A stretch of 40,906 nucleotides of DNA from Actinomycetota bacterium (GTDB taxonomy: Bacteria > Actinomycetota > Acidimicrobiia > Acidimicrobiales > Microtrichaceae). Positions 31,949 through 40,035 of this stretch are shown here, piece by piece; within the stretch, counting starts at the first letter, position 1, and each line of letters starts with the position of its first letter. A program made the translations under genes and the position numbers. The DNA is taken from positions 1 to 40,906 of the forward strand of contig CAUJEC010000150.1 in the NCBI GenBank assembly GCA_963169245.1, given 5' to 3'. Below the pieces are notes generated by a model, which was not told where the DNA came from, did not search any database, and worked only from the letters and a program-made list of their open reading frames with translations.

Positions 31949-32864
31949 CGAGCAACTCCGTGATCACTCGTCTGAGTTCGACCTGCTCGGGCGGCTCGAG
32001 ATGTGTCGCCACCAGCTTGTAGAGGCGACTGGCGGCACGGTCATCGAGGCCTTCGAACTGTGGCAGGAAGAACGCGTAGAACGTCTCATAGAGAAGTCGC
32101 GACTGATTGATCCCATCATGGGTGCGCCGCTTCGCATATCGAGCAGCATCCATGTAGATCGCCGGTCCCAGGTTGCAGAGGCTGCGTAGTGGAAGGAGAT
32201 CCCGAACAACGGGGTTGTGGTCCTCCAAGAGCTTCTCATAGACCGCCTCCGGAGGCGTGCCGACCTCTATGAAGGCGAATCGGCGCATCAGCGCATACGA
32301 CATGTCAAAGAGCAGGTGCTTGTCCATCGCGTTGATCGTCGCGATGATTCGCCAACTCGCCGGAAGTCTGATCGGATCGGTGCCATCGGGAGCAGGTAGG
32401 CCATGAGGCACCAGAGAAACGGGACGAACCTGTCCCGACCGGCGGTAGGGAAGAACCACCGATGAACCCGAGAGCACCGTGAACAGCTGGCCGAATGCGC
32501 GATCGAAGTTCGATCGGTTGAGTTCGTCGATCACCAGCCATTTACCAGACTCGATGGCTTCGACGAACAGACCGGGGCGGAATATCAGTCCCTCGGGTGT
32601 CGGTTGGAGTCCTCCGATGGTCTCGAAGGTCGTCCACTCAGATGTCGCTGTCGTCGGCTGATATCCGGTACAGAGCATCGAGTGCCTGGCCAATTCTGCA
32701 GACATGTAGGCGAGGGTGGTCTTACCAGTACCTGGAGGACCGGTCAGGATCACATGCTTTCCCGATTCGAGCGCGGAGACGAGCTGTTCTATGACGTGAT
32801 CGGGGAAGATCATCCCCTTCGACTCAGCCAGACGGGTCAACTCGGCTGCGGAAAATGTCGGCAT
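31929..32864 (-). CDS. McrB/MoxR-like AAA+ ATPase
   Basis: A 311-residue AAA+ protein. Walker A is GPPGTGKTT (about 42-50), Walker B is WLVIDELNRSNFD (the IDE-x-NR form typical of McrB rather than MoxR), and sensor 1 is IIATINAMDKH, followed by an ALMRRF arginine-finger segment. No N-terminal DNA-recognition domain is present, so it is only the motor. The ATG at 32864 lacks a clear ribosome site; a GTG at 32882 would add six residues. It overlaps the downstream partner gene by 20 bases. It may remodel or translocate on DNA or protein together with that partner. Confidence 0.8.
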   Translation of the reverse strand: MPTFSAAELTRLAESKGMIFPDHVIEQLVSALESGKHVILTGPPGTGKTTLAYMSAELARHSMLCTGYQPTTATSEWTTFETIGGLQPTPEGLIFRPGLFVEAIESGKWLVIDELNRSNFDRAFGQLFTVLSGSSVVLPYRRSGQVRPVSLVPHGLPAPDGTDPIRLPASWRIIATINAMDKHLLFDMSYALMRRFAFIEVGTPPEAVYEKLLEDHNPVVRDLLPLRSLCNLGPAIYMDAARYAKRRTHDGINQSRLLYETFYAFFLPQFEGLDDRAASRLYKLVATHLEPPEQVELRRVITELLGEELVA

Positions 32865-32945
32865 GGTCAAGCATCGGTCCACGCCGGAGGCGACTTGAGA
32901 TTCAATTGCGCGCTCAACTCAATCGGGGTGAACCCGAGCTCAGCC

Positions 32946-33701
32946 TCAATGACGCCGCGACGGCAATCCCACCATTCGACCCGTGGGAGGGCTTGTCCTT
33001 GGCGACTCCGCCCCATCCAGATCACCGACCAGCTCCCTCAGGCGATCCACGACCACATCGCCAACGAGGGCCACGATCTCGTCGTTGAGAGTCTCGAGGA
33101 CCGTCTCGCGGCCGACGAACGCGTCGTCAGTGTCGGTGCACCACCATCCGAAGTCGTGCCCACCCTCACCCCAGTCTCGTCGCTTCCAATCGGTGAGGGT
33201 CCAGGTCGTGTGGCCCGATTCATCGACGTGATGGCTGAGGCGGATTGGCACCTGCCAGCACACCTCTGGTTTCCATTCGAGAAAACTCTCTCCCGCATCC
33301 GTGGCAGCCACATGCAGCGCACATCCGGCACCACGGTGAAAGTCGGGTCGATTCAGGAATATGCATGCGTCATCATGCAGCCTCGTCGTCCAGACCTTCT
33401 TTCCCTGATTCACCACGGGTCCACCGACCTCAGCTGCGGCCGAGCGGAACTGCCACTGGTCATCGGTGAGTCGCTCCGCCATTGCAACGACCCGTTTACG
33501 GTCCGCAGCGTCGGAGAAGTGCGCACCGAAGGTGCAACAGCCCTCGACGTTCTCGGGTGCCTCCTCCTCACGGATGCCTCTACAGCCCTCACCGAAGATG
33601 CAGGTCCAGTTACTCAACAGGAATGTGAGATCGAACAGATAGGTGTCACCCTCGTGATCCAATGAGACCCATTCGCGATCCGCCGGCAGTCCAGCGCTCA
33701 T
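32946..33701 (-). CDS. Cys-rich conserved actinobacterial-type protein
   Basis: A 251-residue protein with clustered Cys: TCIFGEGCRG (34 and 40), GCCTFGAHF (55 and 56), DDACIFLNR, GAGCALH, EVCWQVP and WWCTD, a pattern that suggests a bound Fe-S or zinc centre, in the manner of YkgJ/DUF3109-type clusters; I am not certain of the family. WGEGGHDFGWW and GETYLFD-like segments look conserved. It has no membrane segment. The ATG overlaps the FbiC stop as ATGA (33698-33701), so it is translated directly after fbiC. A role in F420 or radical-SAM chemistry is only an inference from that position. Confidence 0.65.
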   Translation of the reverse strand: MSAGLPADREWVSLDHEGDTYLFDLTFLLSNWTCIFGEGCRGIREEEAPENVEGCCTFGAHFSDAADRKRVVAMAERLTDDQWQFRSAAAEVGGPVVNQGKKVWTTRLHDDACIFLNRPDFHRGAGCALHVAATDAGESFLEWKPEVCWQVPIRLSHHVDESGHTTWTLTDWKRRDWGEGGHDFGWWCTDTDDAFVGRETVLETLNDEIVALVGDVVVDRLRELVGDLDGAESPRTSPPTGRMVGLPSRRH

Positions 33702-36136
33702 CGAACCACCAGTTCCGCTCCGGTAGAAGTGCTCGTCGTGCTCATCGGCTGATGACCCGACACTCGCCCGTAGAGAGTTGTGCGCTGCACCAGGGTTCTT
33801 CCCAGCGGTTCGACGAGGGCAGCGAAATCCTCGGCGCTGACATCGGTCCCGTGCTCCGCACCTGCGGCCCTCGAGATGTTCTCATCCATGAGTGTCCCAC
33901 CAAGGTCATTCGCACCAGAAGCCAGGAGTTGTCTCACTCCCGAGAATCCGATCTTGACCCAGGACGCCTGAATGTTGTCGATGATTCCGTCGTAGACGAT
34001 TCGGGCGATTGCGTGCATCAACAACGTTTCTCGGAACGTCGGCCCGCGCCTGGCCTTGCGCTGCAGGTAGAGAGGAGTGGCCATGTGGACAAATGGAAGC
34101 CCTACAAACTCGGTGAAACCGCCGGTCTCGCGTTGCAGGTCGCGCGTCGCCACAAGGTGTCGAGCCCAACTGATGGGGGACTCCACAGCACCGAACATGA
34201 TCGTGATATTCGATCTCAACCCAATGGAATGCGCGACACGGTGTGCGTAGAGCCACTCCTCGGTGTTGATCTTGTCGGGGCAGAGGATCTGGCGAACGTC
34301 GTCATCGAGAATCTCCGCTGCGGTACCCGGCAGTGACCGTAGCCCGGCGTCCATGAGTCTGCGGAGGTAGGTCTCCAGTGGTTCACCGAGCCGACGTGCA
34401 CCCTCTGTGACCTCGAGCGCCGTGAATGCATGGAGGTGCATCTCGGGGGCAACGTCCTTCACCGCCCGACACACGTCGATGTAGTAGTCGCCGTCGAAAT
34501 CGGGATGTATCCCACCGACCAGGCAGACCTCGGTCGCGCCCTTCTCCTCAGCCTCGATAACACGCCGTTGCATCTCCTCCAAGGTCAGCAGGTACGGCGT
34601 CCCGCGAAGATTCAGGCTCATCGGCCCCTTCGAGAACCCGCAGAACCGACACTTGAACGTGCAGACGTTTGTGTAGTTGATGTTTCGGTTGCGAACGAAG
34701 GTGACCTCATCGCCCACCGCCTTCGAGCGGAGTTCGTCAGCGAGTTCTGCAATCGCTCTGACTTCGGAGCCCCGGGCCGAGAAGAGGGTGGCAACCTCTT
34801 CGATGCCCAGGTCCTGAGCCAGTCCGATTCCGTCGAGCACCTCTGCCACCTGACCAGTAATGGTTCCGTTACCGATTCTCGCCGGGGGAGTTCCGGAGAT
34901 GATCAGTTCGGGGGGGTCGACAGGTGCGCCTGAACACCAGATAGTGCTTCGGTGATGTTCTGACGCTGCGGTCGTCACCTCGGCGCCGGTACCGACGACC
35001 TTCCTCGCGATAGTCCGCTCAGGAAAGATCGCGCCCGGATCGTCACGGCCGAGTCGCTCCGCATCGGAGCGGTCCATCACAGCGAACCTGACGGTCTCGT
35101 CCAGGAACCGCTCCGGATGGCTGGCCAACTCGGGATAGATCGTCAGCCTGGGGGCCAACGTGAATCCCTTCGACTCGGTGACGCCTCGGATCCGATCAAC
35201 TGCCGGCCAAGGCCGTTCCGGATTCACGTGATCCGCGGTGACCGGCGAGACTCCACCCCAGTCGTCGATCCCAGCGTCGAGCAGTACACCAAAATCGTCG
35301 GAGAGATTGGGGGGCGCCTGCAGGTGGATGTCCGATGGCAGAATGATCCTTGCAAGGGCAATCGCACGCAGATAGTCCTCTGCCGGACACGGATCGGCTC
35401 GATGCATCGCGGTGCCACTCTTTGGTAGGAAGTTCTGAACGATCACCTCTTGAATGTGGCCGTGTCGTTCATGCGATGCGGCTATTGCATATAGAGCCTC
35501 AGCCCGATCGGCCTCGTTCTCGCCAATTCCGACGAGGATCCCCGTGGTGAACGGAATCTGCAACTCGCCGGCAGCATTGAGAGTGGAGAGTCGCCGTTCG
35601 GGCGTCTTGTCCGGGGAGCCGCGATGACACTCAAGGTCGCCCCGTAGGGACTCGACCATCATCCCCTGCGACACCGAGACTCCACGAAGCAACTTCAATT
35701 CGGCCAGGGAGAGTGCCCCTGCATTGGCGTGGGGTAGTAGTCCGGTGTCCGCCAGCACCAGCCGGCACATCTCGGCGAGGTACTCCACGGTTGAGTCATA
35801 ACCCCGTGACGCAAGCCACTCACGGGCGATGGGGTAACGGTCCTCTGGGCGCTCCCCAAGAGTGAAGAGCGCCTCGTGACAACCTGCTCTGGCGCCTGCC
35901 CTTGCTATGGCAAGAACCTGTTCAGGCTCGAGATATGGACTCTCCAGCCGAGCCGGCGGCTGCGCGAATGTGCAGTAGCCACACTTGTCGGCACAGAGCA
36001 TTGTGAGGGGAATGAACACCTTGGGGGAGTACGTGATGCGGTTACCCGTCGCCGCCGAACGGAGCCGAGCAGCCTGTTTCATGAGTTCATCAGTAGAGGC
36101 CCCGAGCATGTCACGGGTTATTGCCGTGTCGATCAT
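33698..36136 (-). CDS. fbiC: FO synthase, fused CofG-CofH (coenzyme F420 biosynthesis)
   Basis: An 812-residue bifunctional radical-SAM enzyme making 7,8-didemethyl-8-hydroxy-5-deazariboflavin (FO), the F420 chromophore, from tyrosine and a pyrimidine intermediate. The CofG half has a CADKCGYC cluster (Cys 48, 52, 55) and QNFLPKSGTAM; the CofH half has CTFKCRFC (Cys 492, 496, 499), VCLVGGIHP and PGTAAEILDDDVR. The fused form is typical of Actinobacteria and its length is normal. The ATG at 36136 has GGAGGG five bases upstream and overlaps the HxlR stop as ATGA; the much longer upstream frame overlaps HxlR and is rejected. It is central evidence that this organism uses F420. Confidence 0.96.
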   Translation of the reverse strand: MIDTAITRDMLGASTDELMKQAARLRSAATGNRITYSPKVFIPLTMLCADKCGYCTFAQPPARLESPYLEPEQVLAIARAGARAGCHEALFTLGERPEDRYPIAREWLASRGYDSTVEYLAEMCRLVLADTGLLPHANAGALSLAELKLLRGVSVSQGMMVESLRGDLECHRGSPDKTPERRLSTLNAAGELQIPFTTGILVGIGENEADRAEALYAIAASHERHGHIQEVIVQNFLPKSGTAMHRADPCPAEDYLRAIALARIILPSDIHLQAPPNLSDDFGVLLDAGIDDWGGVSPVTADHVNPERPWPAVDRIRGVTESKGFTLAPRLTIYPELASHPERFLDETVRFAVMDRSDAERLGRDDPGAIFPERTIARKVVGTGAEVTTAASEHHRSTIWCSGAPVDPPELIISGTPPARIGNGTITGQVAEVLDGIGLAQDLGIEEVATLFSARGSEVRAIAELADELRSKAVGDEVTFVRNRNINYTNVCTFKCRFCGFSKGPMSLNLRGTPYLLTLEEMQRRVIEAEEKGATEVCLVGGIHPDFDGDYYIDVCRAVKDVAPEMHLHAFTALEVTEGARRLGEPLETYLRRLMDAGLRSLPGTAAEILDDDVRQILCPDKINTEEWLYAHRVAHSIGLRSNITIMFGAVESPISWARHLVATRDLQRETGGFTEFVGLPFVHMATPLYLQRKARRGPTFRETLLMHAIARIVYDGIIDNIQASWVKIGFSGVRQLLASGANDLGGTLMDENISRAAGAEHGTDVSAEDFAALVEPLGRTLVQRTTLYGRVSGHQPMSTTSTSTGAELVVR

Positions 36137-36672
36137 GAGTGCCCTCCCTCTTCGTTGAACGAGTTGAGATTTCGGATCTCCGTTGCGGGATATGACGCGG
36201 AACACTCCCAGCAGTAGTAGTCGAGCGTCACCGGCGTACCACATGGTTGATGGACGAGACTGACGGGCGGATCTCCGTCGCCCAACCATTTGTCGCCCCA
36301 ATGCATCAACGAGACGAGGATGGGGGAGAGTTCTCGGCCCATGTCGGTCAGGCGGTACTCGAAACGTTCCGGGCGATGTTGATAACGGCGACGCTCGAGA
36401 ACACCGGTCTCGACAAGTCTGCGCAGACGATCGGTGAGCACTGCCCTCGGAATATCGAGGTCCCGCTGAACCTCCTCGAAGCGACGGATGCCCTTGAACA
36501 TGTCTCGAAGGATGAGGATCGACCACCGGTCACCCACCACTGCCAGCGCGGCGTCGATCGAACACGCGACATCACTCAGCTCGAGACCGGGCTTCGCCGG
36601 CGGGAGTCCGTCCGGATTGGCGCGGTGCGACCGCGAGTGTTCGTGTTGTTGTTGCGCCCCCGACTTGACCAT
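36133..36672 (-). CDS. HxlR-family transcriptional regulator with C-terminal Cys cluster
   Basis: A 179-residue winged-helix regulator: CSIDAALAVVGDRWSILILRDMFKGIRRFEEVQRDL and LTDRLRRLVETGVLERRRY are the typical HxlR core with one Cys at 37. Beyond the DNA-binding domain lies QPCGTPVTLDYYCWEC (Cys 144, 154, 157), a likely zinc-binding or redox-sensing knuckle. The gene overlaps fbiC by ATGA and is probably leaderless (TAGGTT six bases before ATG). An inverted GTTC-N7-GAAC lies just upstream of it. Autoregulation and control of fbiC is a reasonable inference from the layout. Confidence 0.88.
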   Translation of the reverse strand: MVKSGAQQQHEHSRSHRANPDGLPPAKPGLELSDVACSIDAALAVVGDRWSILILRDMFKGIRRFEEVQRDLDIPRAVLTDRLRRLVETGVLERRRYQHRPERFEYRLTDMGRELSPILVSLMHWGDKWLGDGDPPVSLVHQPCGTPVTLDYYCWECSASYPATEIRNLNSFNEEGGHS

Positions 36673-36678
36673 CGCACA

Positions 36679-36684
36679 AACCTA
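36679..36684 (-). promoter_or_regulatory. putative -10 of a leaderless promoter (TAGGTT)
   Basis: TAGGTT fits TANNNT and ends exactly six bases before the ATG of the HxlR gene. TGC precedes it, an extended -10 form. Confidence 0.45.
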
Positions 36685-36692
36685 GCAGGTCA

Positions 36693-36707
36693 GTTCGGAA
36701 TCTGAAC
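36693..36707. promoter_or_regulatory. GTTC-N7-GAAC inverted repeat, candidate HxlR operator
   Basis: GTTC and GAAC flank seven bases, immediately upstream of the putative -10 and covering the -35 position. A regulator bound here would block the HxlR/fbiC promoter. The arms are short, so this is tentative. Confidence 0.35.
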
Positions 36708-36723
36708 GGACGTCTCGGAGCAC

Positions 36724-36747
36724 GGTCCGAACAAGGTCGGTCGGACC
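36724..36747 (-). terminator. stem-loop downstream of transaldolase
   Basis: GGTCCGA (36724-36730) pairs perfectly with TCGGACC (36741-36747) around a 10-base loop, 22 bases after the transaldolase stop on the minus strand. No U-run follows. Confidence 0.4.
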
Positions 36748-36768
36748 CGGATCAGTTGAACCAGAGCG

Positions 36769-37860
36769 TCAGAGGCTCTTGATCTTGGCCTCGAGCGTCT
36801 CGATCAGTTCGTCGAAGGCCTTCTGGAACGCCGCGACGCCCTCATCCTCGAGTACCTGGGCAACGTCGTCGAGGTCCACCTTCTCACCGATCTGTGTCCA
36901 GATGGCCCGTGCAGCACCAGTGTCGGCATCGACGGTACGGGCAAGGGTTCCGTGATCAGCAAAGGCCTCGATCGTGTTCTCAGGCAGTGTGTTGACCGAA
37001 TCAGGGCCGATCAGTGTGTCCACATAGAGGGTGTCCGGATAGGCCGGGTTCTTGGTGGATGTCGATGCCCAGAGCGGCCGCTGTACACGTGCCCCCTGGG
37101 CGACCAATGCCTCCCAACGCGGGCCGCTGAACTTATCCTTGAAGAGTCCATATGCAAGCTGACCCTGAGCCACCGCAGCTCGACCCTTGAGTGAACCAGG
37201 GTCGCCACCGAGCGCGTCGAGTCGACGGTCGACCTCGGTGTCGACGCGGCTGATGAAGAAGCTTGCAACCGAAGCGATCCTTGAGATGTCGCGACCTGCT
37301 GCGAGTGCATCCTCAAGGCCGGCGATGTAGGCCTCCATAACCTCGGCGTACCGCTCGAGGCTGAAGATGAGGGTGACGTTGATGCTGCGTCCCTCGGAGA
37401 TCATCTGTCGGATTGCGGGTACACCCTCCGCGGTCGCCGGAATCTTGACGAACAGATTTGGACGGTCGATGCGATCCCAGAATTCGCGGGCCTGGACATT
37501 CGTACCCTCGGTGTCGAACGCCAGAGCCGGGCTCACCTCTACCGATACATACCCGTCGCCGCCATCGGATGTGGCATAGAGGTCGGCAAAGACGTCGAGC
37601 GCTCCGATGATGTCGGTTATGACGAGTGACCAGTAGATGTCCTCGATGGGATCGCCCTGTTGGGCGAGCTCAGCGAGTTGCTCGTCGTACGCGTCGTTGT
37701 CGGAGATCGCCTTCTGGAAGATCGATGGGTTGGCAGTGACACCGCGGATTCCCCTCTCAATCCACCGCGCCATCTCACCCGAAGTGATCCATTCGCGACG
37801 GATGTTGTCGAGCCAGGGGCTCTGTCCCTGCTCTTCGAAGAGCTTCACAAGGTTAGCCAT
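36769..37860 (-). CDS. tal: transaldolase
   Basis: A 363-residue TIM-barrel enzyme of the non-oxidative pentose phosphate pathway, moving a dihydroxyacetone unit from sedoheptulose 7-phosphate to glyceraldehyde 3-phosphate. GIRGVTANPSIFQKAI, VSVEVSPALAFDT and the Schiff-base Lys 139 in NLFVKIPAT are family motifs, and INVTLIFSLERYAEV follows. The length is that of the long actinobacterial transaldolase class. It follows transketolase by 59 bases, with an intrinsic terminator between them, and has its own leaderless-type promoter (TAGTAT). Confidence 0.95.
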   Translation of the reverse strand: MANLVKLFEEQGQSPWLDNIRREWITSGEMARWIERGIRGVTANPSIFQKAISDNDAYDEQLAELAQQGDPIEDIYWSLVITDIIGALDVFADLYATSDGGDGYVSVEVSPALAFDTEGTNVQAREFWDRIDRPNLFVKIPATAEGVPAIRQMISEGRSINVTLIFSLERYAEVMEAYIAGLEDALAAGRDISRIASVASFFISRVDTEVDRRLDALGGDPGSLKGRAAVAQGQLAYGLFKDKFSGPRWEALVAQGARVQRPLWASTSTKNPAYPDTLYVDTLIGPDSVNTLPENTIEAFADHGTLARTVDADTGAARAIWTQIGEKVDLDDVAQVLEDEGVAAFQKAFDELIETLEAKIKSL

Positions 37861-37866
37861 GAGCCG

Positions 37867-37872
37867 ATACTA
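37867..37872 (-). promoter_or_regulatory. putative -10 of a leaderless promoter (TAGTAT)
   Basis: TAGTAT fits TANNNT and is followed by exactly six bases before the transaldolase ATG. This would let the gene be transcribed separately from transketolase. Confidence 0.5.
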
Positions 37873-37890
37873 CGCGCCCGACTGACTCCT

Positions 37891-37909
37891 AAAAATCGGC
37901 CCCGCCGAT
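37891..37909 (-). terminator. intrinsic terminator after transketolase
   Basis: On the minus strand ATCGGC-GGG-GCCGAT forms a 6-bp stem with a 3-base loop, followed directly by a run of T. It lies 10 bases after the transketolase stop. Confidence 0.55.
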
Positions 37910-37919
37910 GAGGTGTGCC

Positions 37920-39935
37920 TCAGATGAGGGAACGCAGAGTCGAAGCGACGTGTTCGGCCGTGATACCGAGCTTCTCCATGACTACGTTCCCCGGGGCTGA
38001 GGCGCCAAAGCGGTCAATGCCCACCGAGGCGTCCGCGTAGCGCTGCCAGCCCAGAGTGACCCCCGCCTCGACCGAGACGGTCGGCAGGCCCGGAGGAAGC
38101 ACCGACTCGCGGTACTCGAGACTCTGATCGTCGAAGAGTTCCCAACACGGCAAAGACACCACCCGCACAGCGATGCCCTCGTTGCCAAGAGCGGCGGCGG
38201 CCTCGACTGCGACGGCCACCTCGGTGCCCGTCGCTACGATCACGCCTCGCGGATCGGCACAATCCACGAGCTTGTAGCCACCGCGTGCGACACCTTCGCT
38301 GGCGAGTGCAGCCGTACCCTCGAGTATCGGCGTGTTCTGTCGGCTCAGAATGAGTGCTGTAGGAGCATGGCCGTTGATGATGTGACGCCACGCAGCTGCA
38401 ACCTCGTTGCCGTCAGCAGGGCGGATTACCTGCAGGTTCGGAATGAGCCGGAGCGACATGACCTGTTCGATCGGCTGGTGGGTGGGGCCGTCCTCGCCGA
38501 CACCGACCGAGTCATGGCTCCACACGAAGACCACCTTCGCATTGGAGATTGCCGCCAGACGAACCGGTGGACGCATGTAGTCGGAGAACACCAGGAATGT
38601 TCCACCGGCGGGGAGCACGCCCCCATGAAGCGCTGCACCGACGAGCGCAGAACCCATCGCGTGTTCACGGATACCGAAGTAGATCTGTTCCGCTCCGCGA
38701 TCATCACGGGAGAGGATGTCCGACCCCTTGAGCGTGAGACCGACATTGCCCGTCAGGTCTGCACCGCCTGCCATGAGTGACGGAACTACCGAACGGACCG
38801 CGTTGAGGACACTCTGGGACGCCGCACGGGTGGCCGGCTTCTCTCCGAGTTCGAAAGTGGGCAGCAGGTCCTCCCATCCGGGAAGTCCTGTACCGGAGAG
38901 GCTCGCCTCCCATTCGGCCTCTCGCCCGCTGAGTGCGGCAGCCGAACGCTGTTCCCAGTCGACGCGCTGCATTGCGCCTCTCGCGCCGGACTCCCTGTAC
39001 ATCGACAGGACTTCGGACGGTACATAGAACGGCTCGTCGGGGAGACCCATCGCCGCCTTTGCCGCAGTGATCTCAGCATCACCGAAAGCCAGGCCATGCG
39101 CGGCAGGGTCATCGGTATGGGTTGGTGACGGATAGCCGATGTGACTGCGAATGATGATCAGAGACGGCTGATCCTCGTTGTCCCGTGCACGCAGAATCGC
39201 CTGCTCCATGGCCTCGAGGTCCTCGGAGGACTCGCCGAGATCGATCACCTCCCAGCCATAGGCCTCGAATCGCTTCACGGCATCATCGGTCAGCGACAGT
39301 TCGGTCGGACCATCGATTGAGATGTGATTGTCGTCATAGATATAGACGAGCCGGCCAAGTCCTAGGTGGCCGGCAAGCGAAGCCGCCTCATGACTGACTC
39401 CCTCGGAAAGGTCGCCGTCTGAGACGATTCCGTATATGTGATGGTCAATCACGTCAGCTCCGAAGCGGCCACGCAATGACTGCTCGGCAATGGCCATTCC
39501 GACACCGTTGGCGAAACCCTGACCCAAGGGGCCCGTGGTCACCTCGACACCGGCGGTGTGATGAACCTCGGGGTGACCGGGGGTGAGGGAGTTCCATTGA
39601 CGGAACTCCTTGAGATCATCCAGTTCGAGCCCGTAGCCGGACAGGTAGAGCATCGAGTACTGGAGGATCGATGCGTGCCCACAGCTCAGGACGAAACGAT
39701 CACGGTTCGGCCACAACGGCGCTGCCGCATCGAAGCGCATGATCCTGGTCCAGAGCACATGCGCCAGCGGGGCCAGAGCCATGGCCGTGCCCTGGTGGCC
39801 CGACTTCGCCTTGTTCGGGGCGTCCATCGAAAGTCCTCGGATCACATTGATCGCCAACTTCTCCAGTTCCGCCGGAATCGTGGACTCAGTTACCTGGTCG
39901 TTGTTGGCGCTGGAGTCGGAATCTGCCGGTGACAT
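37920..39935 (-). CDS. tkt: transketolase
   Basis: A 671-residue thiamine-diphosphate enzyme transferring two-carbon ketol units between sugar phosphates. It shows APNKAKSGHQGTAMALAP near the N-terminus, GPLGQGFANGVGMA, the ThDP-binding GDGDLSEGVSHEAA-type motif read as SDGDLSEGVSHEA with the downstream DDNHISIDG, and HDSVGVGEDGPTHQPIEQ in the pyrimidine domain. The ATG at 39935 has AGGA nine bases upstream. Together with the transaldolase it forms the usual pentose phosphate pair. It is divergent from the acyl-CoA synthetase genes. Confidence 0.96.
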   Translation of the reverse strand: MSPADSDSSANNDQVTESTIPAELEKLAINVIRGLSMDAPNKAKSGHQGTAMALAPLAHVLWTRIMRFDAAAPLWPNRDRFVLSCGHASILQYSMLYLSGYGLELDDLKEFRQWNSLTPGHPEVHHTAGVEVTTGPLGQGFANGVGMAIAEQSLRGRFGADVIDHHIYGIVSDGDLSEGVSHEAASLAGHLGLGRLVYIYDDNHISIDGPTELSLTDDAVKRFEAYGWEVIDLGESSEDLEAMEQAILRARDNEDQPSLIIIRSHIGYPSPTHTDDPAAHGLAFGDAEITAAKAAMGLPDEPFYVPSEVLSMYRESGARGAMQRVDWEQRSAAALSGREAEWEASLSGTGLPGWEDLLPTFELGEKPATRAASQSVLNAVRSVVPSLMAGGADLTGNVGLTLKGSDILSRDDRGAEQIYFGIREHAMGSALVGAALHGGVLPAGGTFLVFSDYMRPPVRLAAISNAKVVFVWSHDSVGVGEDGPTHQPIEQVMSLRLIPNLQVIRPADGNEVAAAWRHIINGHAPTALILSRQNTPILEGTAALASEGVARGGYKLVDCADPRGVIVATGTEVAVAVEAAAALGNEGIAVRVVSLPCWELFDDQSLEYRESVLPPGLPTVSVEAGVTLGWQRYADASVGIDRFGASAPGNVVMEKLGITAEHVASTLRSLI

Positions 39936-40023
39936 TTTGAGGACTTCCTGATAGTCGGTTCGCTCCGAATCGTACCTAGCAGCGGGCGTTGGTCGAAATG
40001 CACCACCAAGCCCTCAGGCGGAA

Positions 40024-40029
40024 TAGCTT
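40024..40029 (+). promoter_or_regulatory. putative -10 of a leaderless promoter (TAGCTT)
   Basis: TAGCTT fits TANNNT and is followed by exactly six bases before the ATG at 40036. No Shine-Dalgarno sequence is present. Confidence 0.45.
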
Positions 40030-40035
40030 TCTTGA

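Noticed and set aside
32604-33665. Rightward 353-codon frame
   Set aside because: It is antisense to the AAA+ and Cys-rich genes, which have clear motifs and coupled starts; its translation has none.
36137-36526. Upstream extension of the FbiC frame
   Set aside because: It overlaps the HxlR gene, lacks family similarity, and a strong GGAGGG site precedes the ATG at 36136.
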